Source: Helicobacter_D ganmani
GTDB taxonomy: Bacteria > Campylobacterota > Campylobacteria > Campylobacterales > Helicobacteraceae
Direction: 5' to 3' (one strand)
DNA length: 64,000 nt
NCBI RefSeq assembly: GCF_965138225.1
Contig: NZ_CBCSAX010000010.1
Every line of letters starts with the position of its first letter. Position 1 is the first letter of the stretch. Positions 52,199 to 59,344 of the stretch are shown one piece after another. Under the pieces are notes generated by a model. The model searched no databases and was not told the origin of the DNA. It saw only the letters and a list, made by a program, of their open reading frames with translations. The position numbers and the translations under genes are program-made.

Positions 52199-52666
52199 AT
52201 GATTAAAATAATTGTTTATTATATTGCCAAAAGTCAAAAGGATTTGAGTGACCAATTATGCGAAGAATTTGCAACACTATGCGGACAATTTGGTGCAAAA
52301 TTAGAATTTATTAATTTGTTTTGCAAAGCCATTAGCTTGAGCCAAAAACAAGAAGCAGAGGAAGCGCAAAAATCCTACACAAAGGAATTTCTTAAAACCT
52401 TTAAACCCAATCAATACAGAATCGCCCTTAGTCCAAATGCCAAAATGCTAGATTCTTTTGAGTTTTCAAAAACTCTGCAAAACCAAAGTCATCTTGCATT
52501 TTTCATTGGAGGTGCGTATGGATTAGAAAAAAGCTTTATTCAATCTTGCCATATGCAGCTTTCACTCTCACCCCTTACCTTTAGCCATAAAGTTGCTAAA
52601 GTCGTGCTAAGTGAGCAGATTTATCGTGCATTTTGTATCATCTATAATCATCCATATCACAAATGA
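52199..52666 (+). CDS. rlmH: 23S rRNA (pseudouridine(1915)-N3)-methyltransferase RlmH
   Basis: RlmH is a SPOUT methyltransferase that methylates pseudouridine 1915 in helix 69 of 23S rRNA. The 155-residue protein has the knot motifs F-F-I-G-G-A-Y-G-L near 100-108 and the C-terminal L-T-F-S-H-K-V-A-K-V-V-L-S-E-Q-I-Y-R-A-F through N-H-P-Y-H-K. Size and ending are typical. It lies 83 bases after accD and 11 bases before the dksA start. Confidence 0.96.
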   Translation: MIKIIVYYIAKSQKDLSDQLCEEFATLCGQFGAKLEFINLFCKAISLSQKQEAEEAQKSYTKEFLKTFKPNQYRIALSPNAKMLDSFEFSKTLQNQSHLAFFIGGAYGLEKSFIQSCHMQLSLSPLTFSHKVAKVVLSEQIYRAFCIIYNHPYHK

Positions 52667-52677
52667 CAGGAGAAAAA

Positions 52678-53043
52678 ATGCGTCAAAGTGAATTAAACAA
52701 CTTAAAAACTTATTTATTAGATAGGAAAAAAGCAATTTTGGATAACAATTCCATACACAAACAAACAATGGAACATATTCAAAACAACCATATCAACGAG
52801 GCAGATTATGCAGCAATGCAGATTAGAAATGCGCTAGATAGCTCTATCTCGCAAAGGCATCTTTTGGAACTAGAATACATTGAACAAGCATTAGAAAAAA
52901 TTGAAAAAGACATCTATGGAATCTGTGAAATGTGTGATGAAGAAATCGGAATCCAACGTTTAAAAGCAAAACCACATGCAAAATATTGTATAGTATGCCG
53001 AAAAATTATTGAAAAAGATTCAAAGGAAAAGGACCAAAAATGA
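52678..53043 (+). CDS. dksA: DksA/TraR-family RNA polymerase-binding regulator
   Basis: A 121-residue coiled-coil plus zinc-finger protein of the DksA type, which binds in the RNA polymerase secondary channel and acts in the stringent response. The C4 zinc site is C-E-M-C with C-I-V-C about 17 residues later; the coiled-coil part spans 1-75. The ATG at 52678 follows AGGAGAAAAA; a longer upstream reading has no ribosome site. It overlaps the next gene by four bases. Confidence 0.93.
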   Translation: MRQSELNNLKTYLLDRKKAILDNNSIHKQTMEHIQNNHINEADYAAMQIRNALDSSISQRHLLELEYIEQALEKIEKDIYGICEMCDEEIGIQRLKAKPHAKYCIVCRKIIEKDSKEKDQK

Positions 53044-54059
53044 AATTCAAATATTACATTGGGGCATTATTCGTATTCATCGTTCTTTTAGGGCTTTATG
53101 TTTATAGTCTTAGTGGTGCAAGCTTTACCTTTATGATTCCATTTAGCACACAGAGCATTACACTTCCTGTTGCAATATGGTTTGTTGTTCCTGTTATCGT
53201 GTTTTTTATCATCGTCATATTTTTAGAAATTGGCGGTTCTTATCGTATGTGGCGCAAACGCACAAAATACAAACACGACTATAAAATACTTTTAGAACAA
53301 ATAGAAAACCAACTTCTTAGCAAAGATGTTCCACTCAAACAACCTACAATGAATCGCTATAAAAGCCTTTCTATTTTATTAGGAAATCTAACCTTAGACA
53401 TCAAAGAGGGAATTGCTCTTAAAAGTGGCGAAACAAGATTAGACGAACTCATTGAGCTTCTTGGCGACTTAAAAAGAGGTGAATATGTCAATCTTAAAAA
53501 ATTCAACCCTGGAGAAAAATCTCCTTTTATGAATCAAAATATACTTAATCAAATCCATAGTGATGAAAAATTTGCCACAGAGGTATTAAAAAAATCAAGT
53601 TATGATGAAGAATCTAAACGCGAGGCTTTCAAAAAACTACTCAATTGTGGAGAGACAAAAACAATCAAGCAATTTATTGGCGAAATCAAATTCAACAAAG
53701 ATCTTGCAAATGAAATGTTAGGAATGTGTTATGCAAACAAAATCAACTTCAGTAATGATGAAATTGCCAAGCTTTGCACAGAAGTAAAATACAGCAAAGA
53801 AGACTATTTGCACTTGGCTCAAAAACTAAAAGAATGTTACGAGCCTGCGGCTTGGGTTAGCTTATTTGAAAATCTCGCAAACCAAGATGAGCTAGCAGAA
53901 ATTGCATATTTTTATGTGCTTTTGGAGCTAGAAATGATTGATGAAGCCAAAGAACGTCTAAATACATACCCTCAAAACGAACTTTTAAAAGTGCGTGCAT
54001 ATTTGGATTTGAAAGATTCAGGTAAAAAATATCCTTTAGAATTGTTTTTACTTGATTAA
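53040..54059 (+). CDS. conserved membrane protein of unknown function
   Basis: A 339-residue protein with two membrane helices (about 5-24 and 40-66) and a long helical cytoplasmic part that looks repeat-like (E-E-S-K-R-E-A-F-K-K-L-L, I-A-Y-F-Y-V-L-L-E-L-E-M-I). The latter half resembles a helical hairpin array. The four-base overlap (ATGA) with dksA ties it to the accD-rlmH-dksA group. I do not recognise the family; it is probably a Campylobacterota-specific conserved protein. Confidence 0.75.
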   Translation: MKFKYYIGALFVFIVLLGLYVYSLSGASFTFMIPFSTQSITLPVAIWFVVPVIVFFIIVIFLEIGGSYRMWRKRTKYKHDYKILLEQIENQLLSKDVPLKQPTMNRYKSLSILLGNLTLDIKEGIALKSGETRLDELIELLGDLKRGEYVNLKKFNPGEKSPFMNQNILNQIHSDEKFATEVLKKSSYDEESKREAFKKLLNCGETKTIKQFIGEIKFNKDLANEMLGMCYANKINFSNDEIAKLCTEVKYSKEDYLHLAQKLKECYEPAAWVSLFENLANQDELAEIAYFYVLLELEMIDEAKERLNTYPQNELLKVRAYLDLKDSGKKYPLELFLLD

Positions 54060-54087
54060 ATCCTCTTGTCCTTGCATATATTTTGCC

Positions 54088-54115
54088 GTTACGATTCCAC
54101 TTATGGAATCGTAAC
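54088..54115. repeat. perfect 12-bp inverted repeat between convergent genes
   Basis: GTTACGATTCCA at 54088-54099 and TGGAATCGTAAC at 54104-54115 pair perfectly with a CTTA loop. It lies in the 186-base gap between two convergent genes, so a bidirectional terminator is the obvious reading, but neither side has a T-run. The rest of the gap shows no gene. Confidence 0.65.
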
Positions 54116-54245
54116 AATCTGCTAATCTTTATTGTAAGATTCTATGCAATAGAAAATTGTCATTGTAAGACTTCGTTGAAATGGAATCTCAAAAAGGATT
54201 TAAAGCAAGATTTTACACTGCAATGATAATAAAAAAATCTCTACA

Positions 54246-55247
54246 CTAAAACAAACTTCCCGCTTCTCTGAAAGAAAACAATTCATAGGTTTTTTGCGTT
54301 GCGATTCTGCCACGTGCAGTGCGCTCTAAATATCCATTGACAAGCAAATAAGGCTCAATCACATCTTCAATCGTTCCCTCGTCCTCACTCATTGCTGCTG
54401 CAAGCGTGCTAAGTCCGATAGGGCGTCCGCGATTCTCACAAATAATCTTCAAGAATCGTAAATCTAACTCATCAAACCCATATTCATTGACACCAAGTTC
54501 ATTGAGTGCATATTGCGTGCGTTCTTGCGTGATGATTGCCTCTTGTGCTACTTCTGCAAAATCCCTTACGCGCTTTAACAATCTCAATGCGATTCTAGGC
54601 GTCCCTCTTGAGCGTCTAGCAATCTCTAATGCCCCCTCATTGGAGCATTCTTTTTGCAATTTCATTGAAGCAATCCTCACGATACGCGCCAACTCCTCTT
54701 TTTCGTAAAACTGCATACGAAACTGCATTCCAAATCTATCACGCAAGGGATTGCTAATCATTCCTGCGCGCGTAGTTGCTCCTATGAGTGTAAATCGCGG
54801 CAAGTCAATTTTCACCGTTTGAGCCGCAGGTCCGCTACCGATGATGATATCTAATCTAAAATCCTCCATTGCGGGATATAAAATCTCCTCAATTGCTGGA
54901 CTTAAACGATGAATCTCATCAATAAATAAAATCTCTCCCTCGCTTAAATTTGTCAAAATTGCAGCCAAATCTCCTGCTTTTTCAATCATTGGAGCAGCAG
55001 TTACTTTGATAGAAGTTTGCATTTGATTGCTGATAATATATGCCAAAGTCGTCTTGCCAAGACCCGGGGGACCAAAAAGCAAAAGGTGATCTAGCACCTC
55101 TCCGCGCATTTTTGCCGCAGTAATAAAAACCTGTAGATTTCGTTTAAGTTTTTCTTGCCCGATATAATCATCCCAACAAGTAGGACGCAAACGTATGTCT
55201 TCCTCTTTTTCTAAGGATAGTTTTTCAATCTCTACAATGCGCTCCAA
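54246..55247 (-). CDS. ruvB: Holliday junction branch migration DNA helicase RuvB
   Basis: RuvB is the AAA+ motor that with RuvA drives branch migration. The 333-residue protein has L-R-P-T-C-W-D-D-Y-I-G-Q near 20-31, Walker A G-P-P-G-L-G-K-T-T (about 60-68), Walker B L-F-I-D-E-I-H-R-L, arginine-finger segment L-R-D-R-F-G-M, and the winged-helix C-terminus (G-Y-L-E-R-T-A-R-G-R). panB ends nine bases upstream, so the two are probably cotranscribed. Confidence 0.97.
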   Translation of the reverse strand: MERIVEIEKLSLEKEEDIRLRPTCWDDYIGQEKLKRNLQVFITAAKMRGEVLDHLLLFGPPGLGKTTLAYIISNQMQTSIKVTAAPMIEKAGDLAAILTNLSEGEILFIDEIHRLSPAIEEILYPAMEDFRLDIIIGSGPAAQTVKIDLPRFTLIGATTRAGMISNPLRDRFGMQFRMQFYEKEELARIVRIASMKLQKECSNEGALEIARRSRGTPRIALRLLKRVRDFAEVAQEAIITQERTQYALNELGVNEYGFDELDLRFLKIICENRGRPIGLSTLAAAMSEDEGTIEDVIEPYLLVNGYLERTARGRIATQKTYELFSFREAGSLF

Positions 55248-55255
55248 GATTCCCC

Positions 55256-56062
55256 CTAATAACTTTCTTGCTCACTTGGAAAATGCCCACTTTTGACATC
55301 TTCAACATATTTGCGCACACCTTGACGCAACAGCTCCGCACCTTTGAGATATTGACGCACAAATTTGGGTTTAAACTCTTCAAAAAATCCAAAAGCATCA
55401 CTCCACACCAACACTTGCCCATCTACATCTACTCCGCTTCCAATACCAATAATTGGAATCTTAACGCTTTGCGTAATCTGTTTGGCAGCCTCCGCTCTTA
55501 CTCCCTCTAACAAAATGCTAAACGCTCCGCTACGTTCAATATCCTGCGCAAGGTTGATGAGGGATTCTATATTTTCTTGCGTTTTACCCTGCACTTTATA
55601 TCCTCCCTCACTGCGAACAAATTGTGGTTTTAAGCCAATATGCGCCATTACAGCAATTCCATTTTCAACCAACATTTTAATGCTTTTTATACCCTCAAAG
55701 CCAACCTCTAGTTTCACTGCCTGTGCTTTTGTTTCTTTATAGATGCGAATTGCAGATTGCAATGCAAGATGAGATGTCGTCGTGCTTCCAAAGGGTAAAT
55801 CACAAACAATCAAACTTTTTTTTGCTCCATTACAAACTGCTTGTGTATGATAAATCATAGAATCCAAAGTGCTGCTTAAGGTATCTTGCCCACCAAAAAA
55901 ACTCATCTGCAAGCTATCCCCTACCAAAATCATATCTACTTCACCATCAAAGATTTTCGCCATTAATGCATCATAGGCTGTTAGCATAGTGATTTTCTCT
56001 ACGCCTTTTTTTTGTGAAATTTGCGTCGTGGTAATAGACTTTATTGCATTTTGCATACTCAT
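55256..56062 (-). CDS. panB: 3-methyl-2-oxobutanoate hydroxymethyltransferase
   Basis: PanB adds a hydroxymethyl group to ketoisovalerate in pantothenate (CoA) synthesis. The 268-residue protein has M-L-T-A-Y-D-A near 25-31, D-M-I-L-V-G-D-S-L-Q-M (metal-binding Asp), A-H-I-G-L-K-P-Q near 134-141, and I-G-I-G-S-G-V-D-V-D-G-Q-V-L-V. ATG at 56062 follows AAAGGATAAAA; an upstream in-frame extension lacks a ribosome site. Located upstream of ruvB on the same strand. Confidence 0.96.
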   Translation of the reverse strand: MSMQNAIKSITTTQISQKKGVEKITMLTAYDALMAKIFDGEVDMILVGDSLQMSFFGGQDTLSSTLDSMIYHTQAVCNGAKKSLIVCDLPFGSTTTSHLALQSAIRIYKETKAQAVKLEVGFEGIKSIKMLVENGIAVMAHIGLKPQFVRSEGGYKVQGKTQENIESLINLAQDIERSGAFSILLEGVRAEAAKQITQSVKIPIIGIGSGVDVDGQVLVWSDAFGFFEEFKPKFVRQYLKGAELLRQGVRKYVEDVKSGHFPSEQESY

Positions 56063-56190
56063 TTTTATCCTTTGTGAAATCACTTATGATTTGAAACTAC
56101 ATTTTACAATAAAATATAATTTTTTATTCTAAAATGCTGCGAAACTCTTTTGAAAATAAAATCTTTATAAATATTTTATAGAAATTGCGT

Positions 56191-56196
56191 TAGAAT
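56191..56196 (+). promoter_or_regulatory. candidate -10 element for ssrA
   Basis: TAGAAT at 56191-56196 lies 17 bases before the mature 5' end of the tmRNA, leaving a short precursor segment that would be trimmed. Upstream is AT-rich. Confidence 0.4.
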
Positions 56197-56212
56197 CCCT
56201 ACTTTGTTGTTT

Positions 56213-56582
56213 GGGGCTGACTTGAATTTCGACAAGAATTAGATAGCTCTAGCTGCATGCCGACTTGTGTTATGTCGTAAAACTAGCATATAAATATAAA
56301 CGCAAACAACGCAAATTACGCTCCTGCTTACGCTAAAGTTGCGTAAGTTTAATTAGCTTTTGGAGCTGTTTTTGAACAAGGATTCTAGCGACTTTTCAAA
56401 AACATCATTTTAGCTAGATGCGCCTTGCACTACCGAATGCAAGTTTAAGTTTAGGTTGCCTTGAAGCACTATTTTTGGAAGTTTGGTGTTTTTAAGAAAG
56501 ATTTAAAATCCAAATAAGCATGTATATCGGCTGTTGTTGGTCTAGTTTTTGGACTGGGGTTTGATTCCCCACAGCTCCACCA
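56213..56582 (+). ncRNA. ssrA: transfer-messenger RNA (tmRNA)
   Basis: A single-piece tmRNA beginning GGGGCTGACTTGAATTTCGA and ending with the T-arm and acceptor CCCCACAGCTCCACCA, whose 3' strand pairs with the 5' GGGGCTG. The tag reading frame starts at GCA 56302 and ends at TAA 56344-56346, giving ANNANYAPAYAKVA. Total about 370 bases, normal for the group. It rescues stalled ribosomes with SmpB (8.7-9.1 kb). Only 20 bases separate it from the convergent cutA. Confidence 0.96.
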
Positions 56583-56602
56583 AATCTCTTTTGCGCAAGA
56601 TT

Positions 56603-56965
56603 CTATTTCTTTTTAGTCTTTTGACACCACTTTTTATAAGCTTTAGAAACTTGACTTAATTTAATACCAACAATTTCTGGAATCTCGTAAGAATGATGTT
56701 GCAAAATTAACCTACGCAAAGTTTTAAAATCCTGTTTAAACACCTTAAAACTCAACAAAATCTCTTTTTCGTGGCAAACTTCTAATAAATTTTGACTGGT
56801 TGAATGATGCCAAAAATAATGGCTTTGAATCTCTGCTTGCTGAATACAGGGAGTAAGTTTGGACTGCAAAGCAACTTCAATCAAAACTTCGGCATTTGCT
56901 GTCGTAGTCGTCGTTTGAAGCAACATTAAACAATTTTTGTGTTCTTTTTTATTCATCTTTGACAC
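56603..56965 (-). CDS. cutA: CutA-family divalent cation tolerance protein
   Basis: A 120-residue trimeric ferredoxin-like-fold protein. Family cues are the N-terminal strand L-M-L-L-Q-T-T-T-T-T-A-N-A near 13-25, the C-I-Q-Q-A-E-I-Q-S-H-Y-F-W motif (about 40-52) and E-I-P-E-I-V-G-I-K-L-S-Q-V-S near the end. CutA was named for copper tolerance but its true role is unclear. It overlaps the upstream membrane-protein gene by 17 bases; M4 is an alternative start. Confidence 0.9.
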   Translation of the reverse strand: MSKMNKKEHKNCLMLLQTTTTTANAEVLIEVALQSKLTPCIQQAEIQSHYFWHHSTSQNLLEVCHEKEILLSFKVFKQDFKTLRRLILQHHSYEIPEIVGIKLSQVSKAYKKWCQKTKKK

Positions 56966-57227
56966 CCATTCTCTTTTTTTTCTCCTCTAAGGATTTTTTC
57001 TTTTCCTCCTTGCGCATTCGCTCCAAATTCATCTGACGTTCTCTAGAACGTTTAAATTTCTCCAAATATTCCTGTCGCTCTGTCGGACTTTGGTAAGCAA
57101 TAGGACGAATAAAAAAAATAACCAACATTAACACAAAAAAGAAAATTGCAACCTCTTGATTGGAAGTTAATTTATACCAAATCATCGCAATGCCAAGAGA
57201 AATAATAACTTTTAGCGCAATAATCAT
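56949..57227 (-). CDS. small membrane protein with charged C-terminal coiled coil
   Basis: A 92-residue protein with two hydrophobic segments (about 4-19 and 27-45) and a Lys/Glu/Arg-rich helical tail (R-S-R-E-R-Q-M-N-L-E-R-M-R-K-E-E-K-K-K). No known domain. It sits between the SdhE-like gene (eight bases upstream) and cutA (17-base overlap), so it is cotranscribed with both. Function unknown. Confidence 0.7.
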   Translation of the reverse strand: MIIALKVIISLGIAMIWYKLTSNQEVAIFFFVLMLVIFFIRPIAYQSPTERQEYLEKFKRSRERQMNLERMRKEEKKKSLEEKKKRMGVKDE

Positions 57228-57235
57228 TGTTTTTC

Positions 57236-58060
57236 TTAGAGCATTCTAGGTAGAATCTTATGTTCTTTAAACTGCAAAGCATTACAAGATGCTGTTTCCT
57301 CAAAAAGAGCCAAAATCACTTGAGGTATAAAAAGCAATGGAATCTCTAAATCATCACGACCGCTTGCGATTTTCAACTCTACCGCATTTTGGTCCATTAA
57401 TTCAAAATTGCCAATATTTGGCGTCAAAATAAAATCTACGCCGCTATCTACCATTTCATAATAATCCGCTGCACCCATTTTGTAAGCCAATACTTGATTA
57501 ACTTGCATCAAATACGCATAGCTCTCTTTAAAAAATGGCATGATCTTTAACCCCGTAATCTCCTCTAAACCTACAATGATTTGGGATTCTATTGCCCAAG
57601 TTTCAAGCTCCCTATCCAATATCAAAGCGCATTTAAATCCCTGCCAACATTTGGATTTTAGATGTGAATCTTTAAGTGCGTTTAGCATAATTTCTGGAGC
57701 AAAAACAAAGCAATTTTCCAAGCTTAAAATATCAATTTCTACACCACATTCTTTGATAAGAGATTCCCTTAATTCTGTTTCCTCATAAAGGGCTTTTAAA
57801 AATCTCTTAATCTCTAGTAGGCTTTGAGAATCGCAGAGAAGTATTTTGTGATTCGTTTCTTGAGCCTCCAAAAGCAAAAGAAATAGTTTTTGATAATATT
57901 TCACCCTCTCAATAAAAGGCAAAAATTTGCCCTCTAGCGCGAGAGTTTGAGTTTTTTCAATAGGAATTTGTAGCTTCTCTAAAAGCACTTTGAAATTTGA
58001 CATCAAAAGATGAGAGGATTTTGGATATAAATTATTATGCAATAAAATAAAAGATTCCAT
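57236..58060 (-). CDS. cysteine-poor HdrB/SdhE-like protein
   Basis: A 274-residue soluble protein that follows the outline of HdrB/SdhE (CCG-domain) subunits: a first alpha/beta half, then V-L-A-Y-K-M-G-A-A-D-Y-Y-E-M-V-D-S-G-V-D-F. The T-P-N-I-G-N-F segment comes next, and finally I-P-L-L-F-I-P-Q-V-I-L-A-L-F. In real CCG proteins cysteines bind Fe-S clusters here (T-P-C-P-x-C-F), but both are Asn. So it keeps the fold without the cluster. It is next to an SdhB-like gene that also lacks its cysteines. Likely a structural paralogue; role unknown. Confidence 0.65.
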   Translation of the reverse strand: MESFILLHNNLYPKSSHLLMSNFKVLLEKLQIPIEKTQTLALEGKFLPFIERVKYYQKLFLLLLEAQETNHKILLCDSQSLLEIKRFLKALYEETELRESLIKECGVEIDILSLENCFVFAPEIMLNALKDSHLKSKCWQGFKCALILDRELETWAIESQIIVGLEEITGLKIMPFFKESYAYLMQVNQVLAYKMGAADYYEMVDSGVDFILTPNIGNFELMDQNAVELKIASGRDDLEIPLLFIPQVILALFEETASCNALQFKEHKILPRML

Positions 58061-58069
58061 TTATTTTCC

Positions 58070-58822
58070 TTAAAAATTAACTTTTTTGAGCAATTTTGCT
58101 TTAAAAGACTGAATCTTTGAGAGTTCGCTTCTTTCAAAGACGATTTGCTTTAACTCATTAATACACGCGTCAAACTTAGGATTTTGGGGAAAAAGATAAG
58201 TTTGCAAACTTTGCGCATTGAAGATTCCATTTTCCAATCCGCAAATCGTTTCCAAAACTTCTAAAGTTTTATGTTTGGCATATAAGGAGGCTACCAAAAT
58301 AAAATATGCCTCCCCTAAATATTCTGGATTCTCAACACTTAAGGGCGTAGCATAGGCAAAAGGCAAAAAAGAAAGCAAAAAAGCATCTTTGATGGTCTGC
58401 GTCTCTATATCCAATGCTTTCAATCCCTTAAACTCCACATCTTTAAGAATGCTTTGCACTTCTTCTTGCGCCAACTCATCTAGCCCAACTTGCTTGAGCA
58501 ATTCTAACTTTTGCAAAAATGGCTGAACATCAATAATTAAATCTTTCAAAGCCAAATGCGGATTTAGTGGCTCTATCCTCCATTCTAATCCAAATCTTTT
58601 AATCAAATCCTCTATCTTAAGACCAAAATCAAACACCACCACACCATTAATCTTAAATCCATACGCATTATAACCATACTCTAACACATTTTCTTGGACA
58701 ATAGCTAGCAAATCCAATAATGACTTTTGTCCATTAATTTTCACTATCAATTTTGCAAAATAAGGCAGATAATCCGTCTTAACATCAAAACGGAACAATT
58801 CTAAATTAATTTTCTTATCCAT
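58070..58822 (-). CDS. SdhB/FrdB N-terminal-like protein lacking Fe-S cysteines
   Basis: A 250-residue protein whose first 100 residues track the 2Fe-2S ferredoxin domain of succinate dehydrogenase/fumarate reductase iron-sulfur subunits. These are L-E-L-F-R-F-D near 6-12, S-L-L-D-L-L-A-I-V-Q-E near 34-44, the Y-G-Y-N-A-Y-G-F-K-I-N-G stretch where the cluster cysteines should be, then I-E-P-L-N-P-H-L-A-L-K-D-L-I-I-D. All cluster cysteines are absent. The C-terminal half (110-250) is helical. ATG at 58822 follows GGGAGAAAAT. It lies nine bases before the HdrB/SdhE-like gene. Confidence 0.68.
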   Translation of the reverse strand: MDKKINLELFRFDVKTDYLPYFAKLIVKINGQKSLLDLLAIVQENVLEYGYNAYGFKINGVVVFDFGLKIEDLIKRFGLEWRIEPLNPHLALKDLIIDVQPFLQKLELLKQVGLDELAQEEVQSILKDVEFKGLKALDIETQTIKDAFLLSFLPFAYATPLSVENPEYLGEAYFILVASLYAKHKTLEVLETICGLENGIFNAQSLQTYLFPQNPKFDACINELKQIVFERSELSKIQSFKAKLLKKVNF

Positions 58823-58861
58823 ATTTTCTCCCATAAACACTAAACTTTAAAGTATAGCAAA

Positions 58862-59335
58862 TTATTTTTTAAACCTTTTGTTTTTTGGATTTGCTAAAAG
58901 TGCTTTCATAGAACTATGAATCCCCTCCTCTTCTCCGTTTTTTGTCTGCTCTAACTCTGCAAATGTCGCAAAAAGATTTACAAACACGCAAAAATCTGCA
59001 CGCAAATCCTCATCATTGGGCAATAAAATCTGCACGATAGAATCCAAAGGTGTTGTTACAAAACTGCCCAAATTCTCTTCACCAAACCCTGCTTCAAAAT
59101 AAAGATTCTTTGAATCTAGTTCCAAGCTTTCAAAAGTATAACCGGCTAAAATAAACACCGTCAAATCACTAAAAGAACCACGAATAGAATCCGGTAATTC
59201 TGGCTCAAACTTGACGCGACGCACATTACATACAATAGAAAAATTCACTTTTTTTTGGATTAAATATTCCAAAACCTCATAACAATGTTTTCTTAATAAT
59301 TCTTTTATTTTCTTATCTTTTAGCAAAAACTCCAT
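58862..59335 (-). CDS. SspB-like protein of unknown function
   Basis: A 157-residue protein whose middle (about 30-115) resembles SspB, the adaptor that brings ssrA-tagged proteins to ClpXP. Strand spacing and segments such as V-K-F-E-P-E-L, L-Y-F-E-A-G-F-G-E-E-N, then V-T-T-P-L-D-S-I-V-Q-I-L fit the family's f-x-x-r-F-g-g ... v-P-l-x-a-I pattern. The end is a charged tail. The match is by eye and weak. It lies between pepF and the SdhB-like gene, ten bases after pepF. Confidence 0.5.
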   Translation of the reverse strand: MEFLLKDKKIKELLRKHCYEVLEYLIQKKVNFSIVCNVRRVKFEPELPDSIRGSFSDLTVFILAGYTFESLELDSKNLYFEAGFGEENLGSFVTTPLDSIVQILLPNDEDLRADFCVFVNLFATFAELEQTKNGEEEGIHSSMKALLANPKNKRFKK

Positions 59336-59344
59336 AATCCCTCC

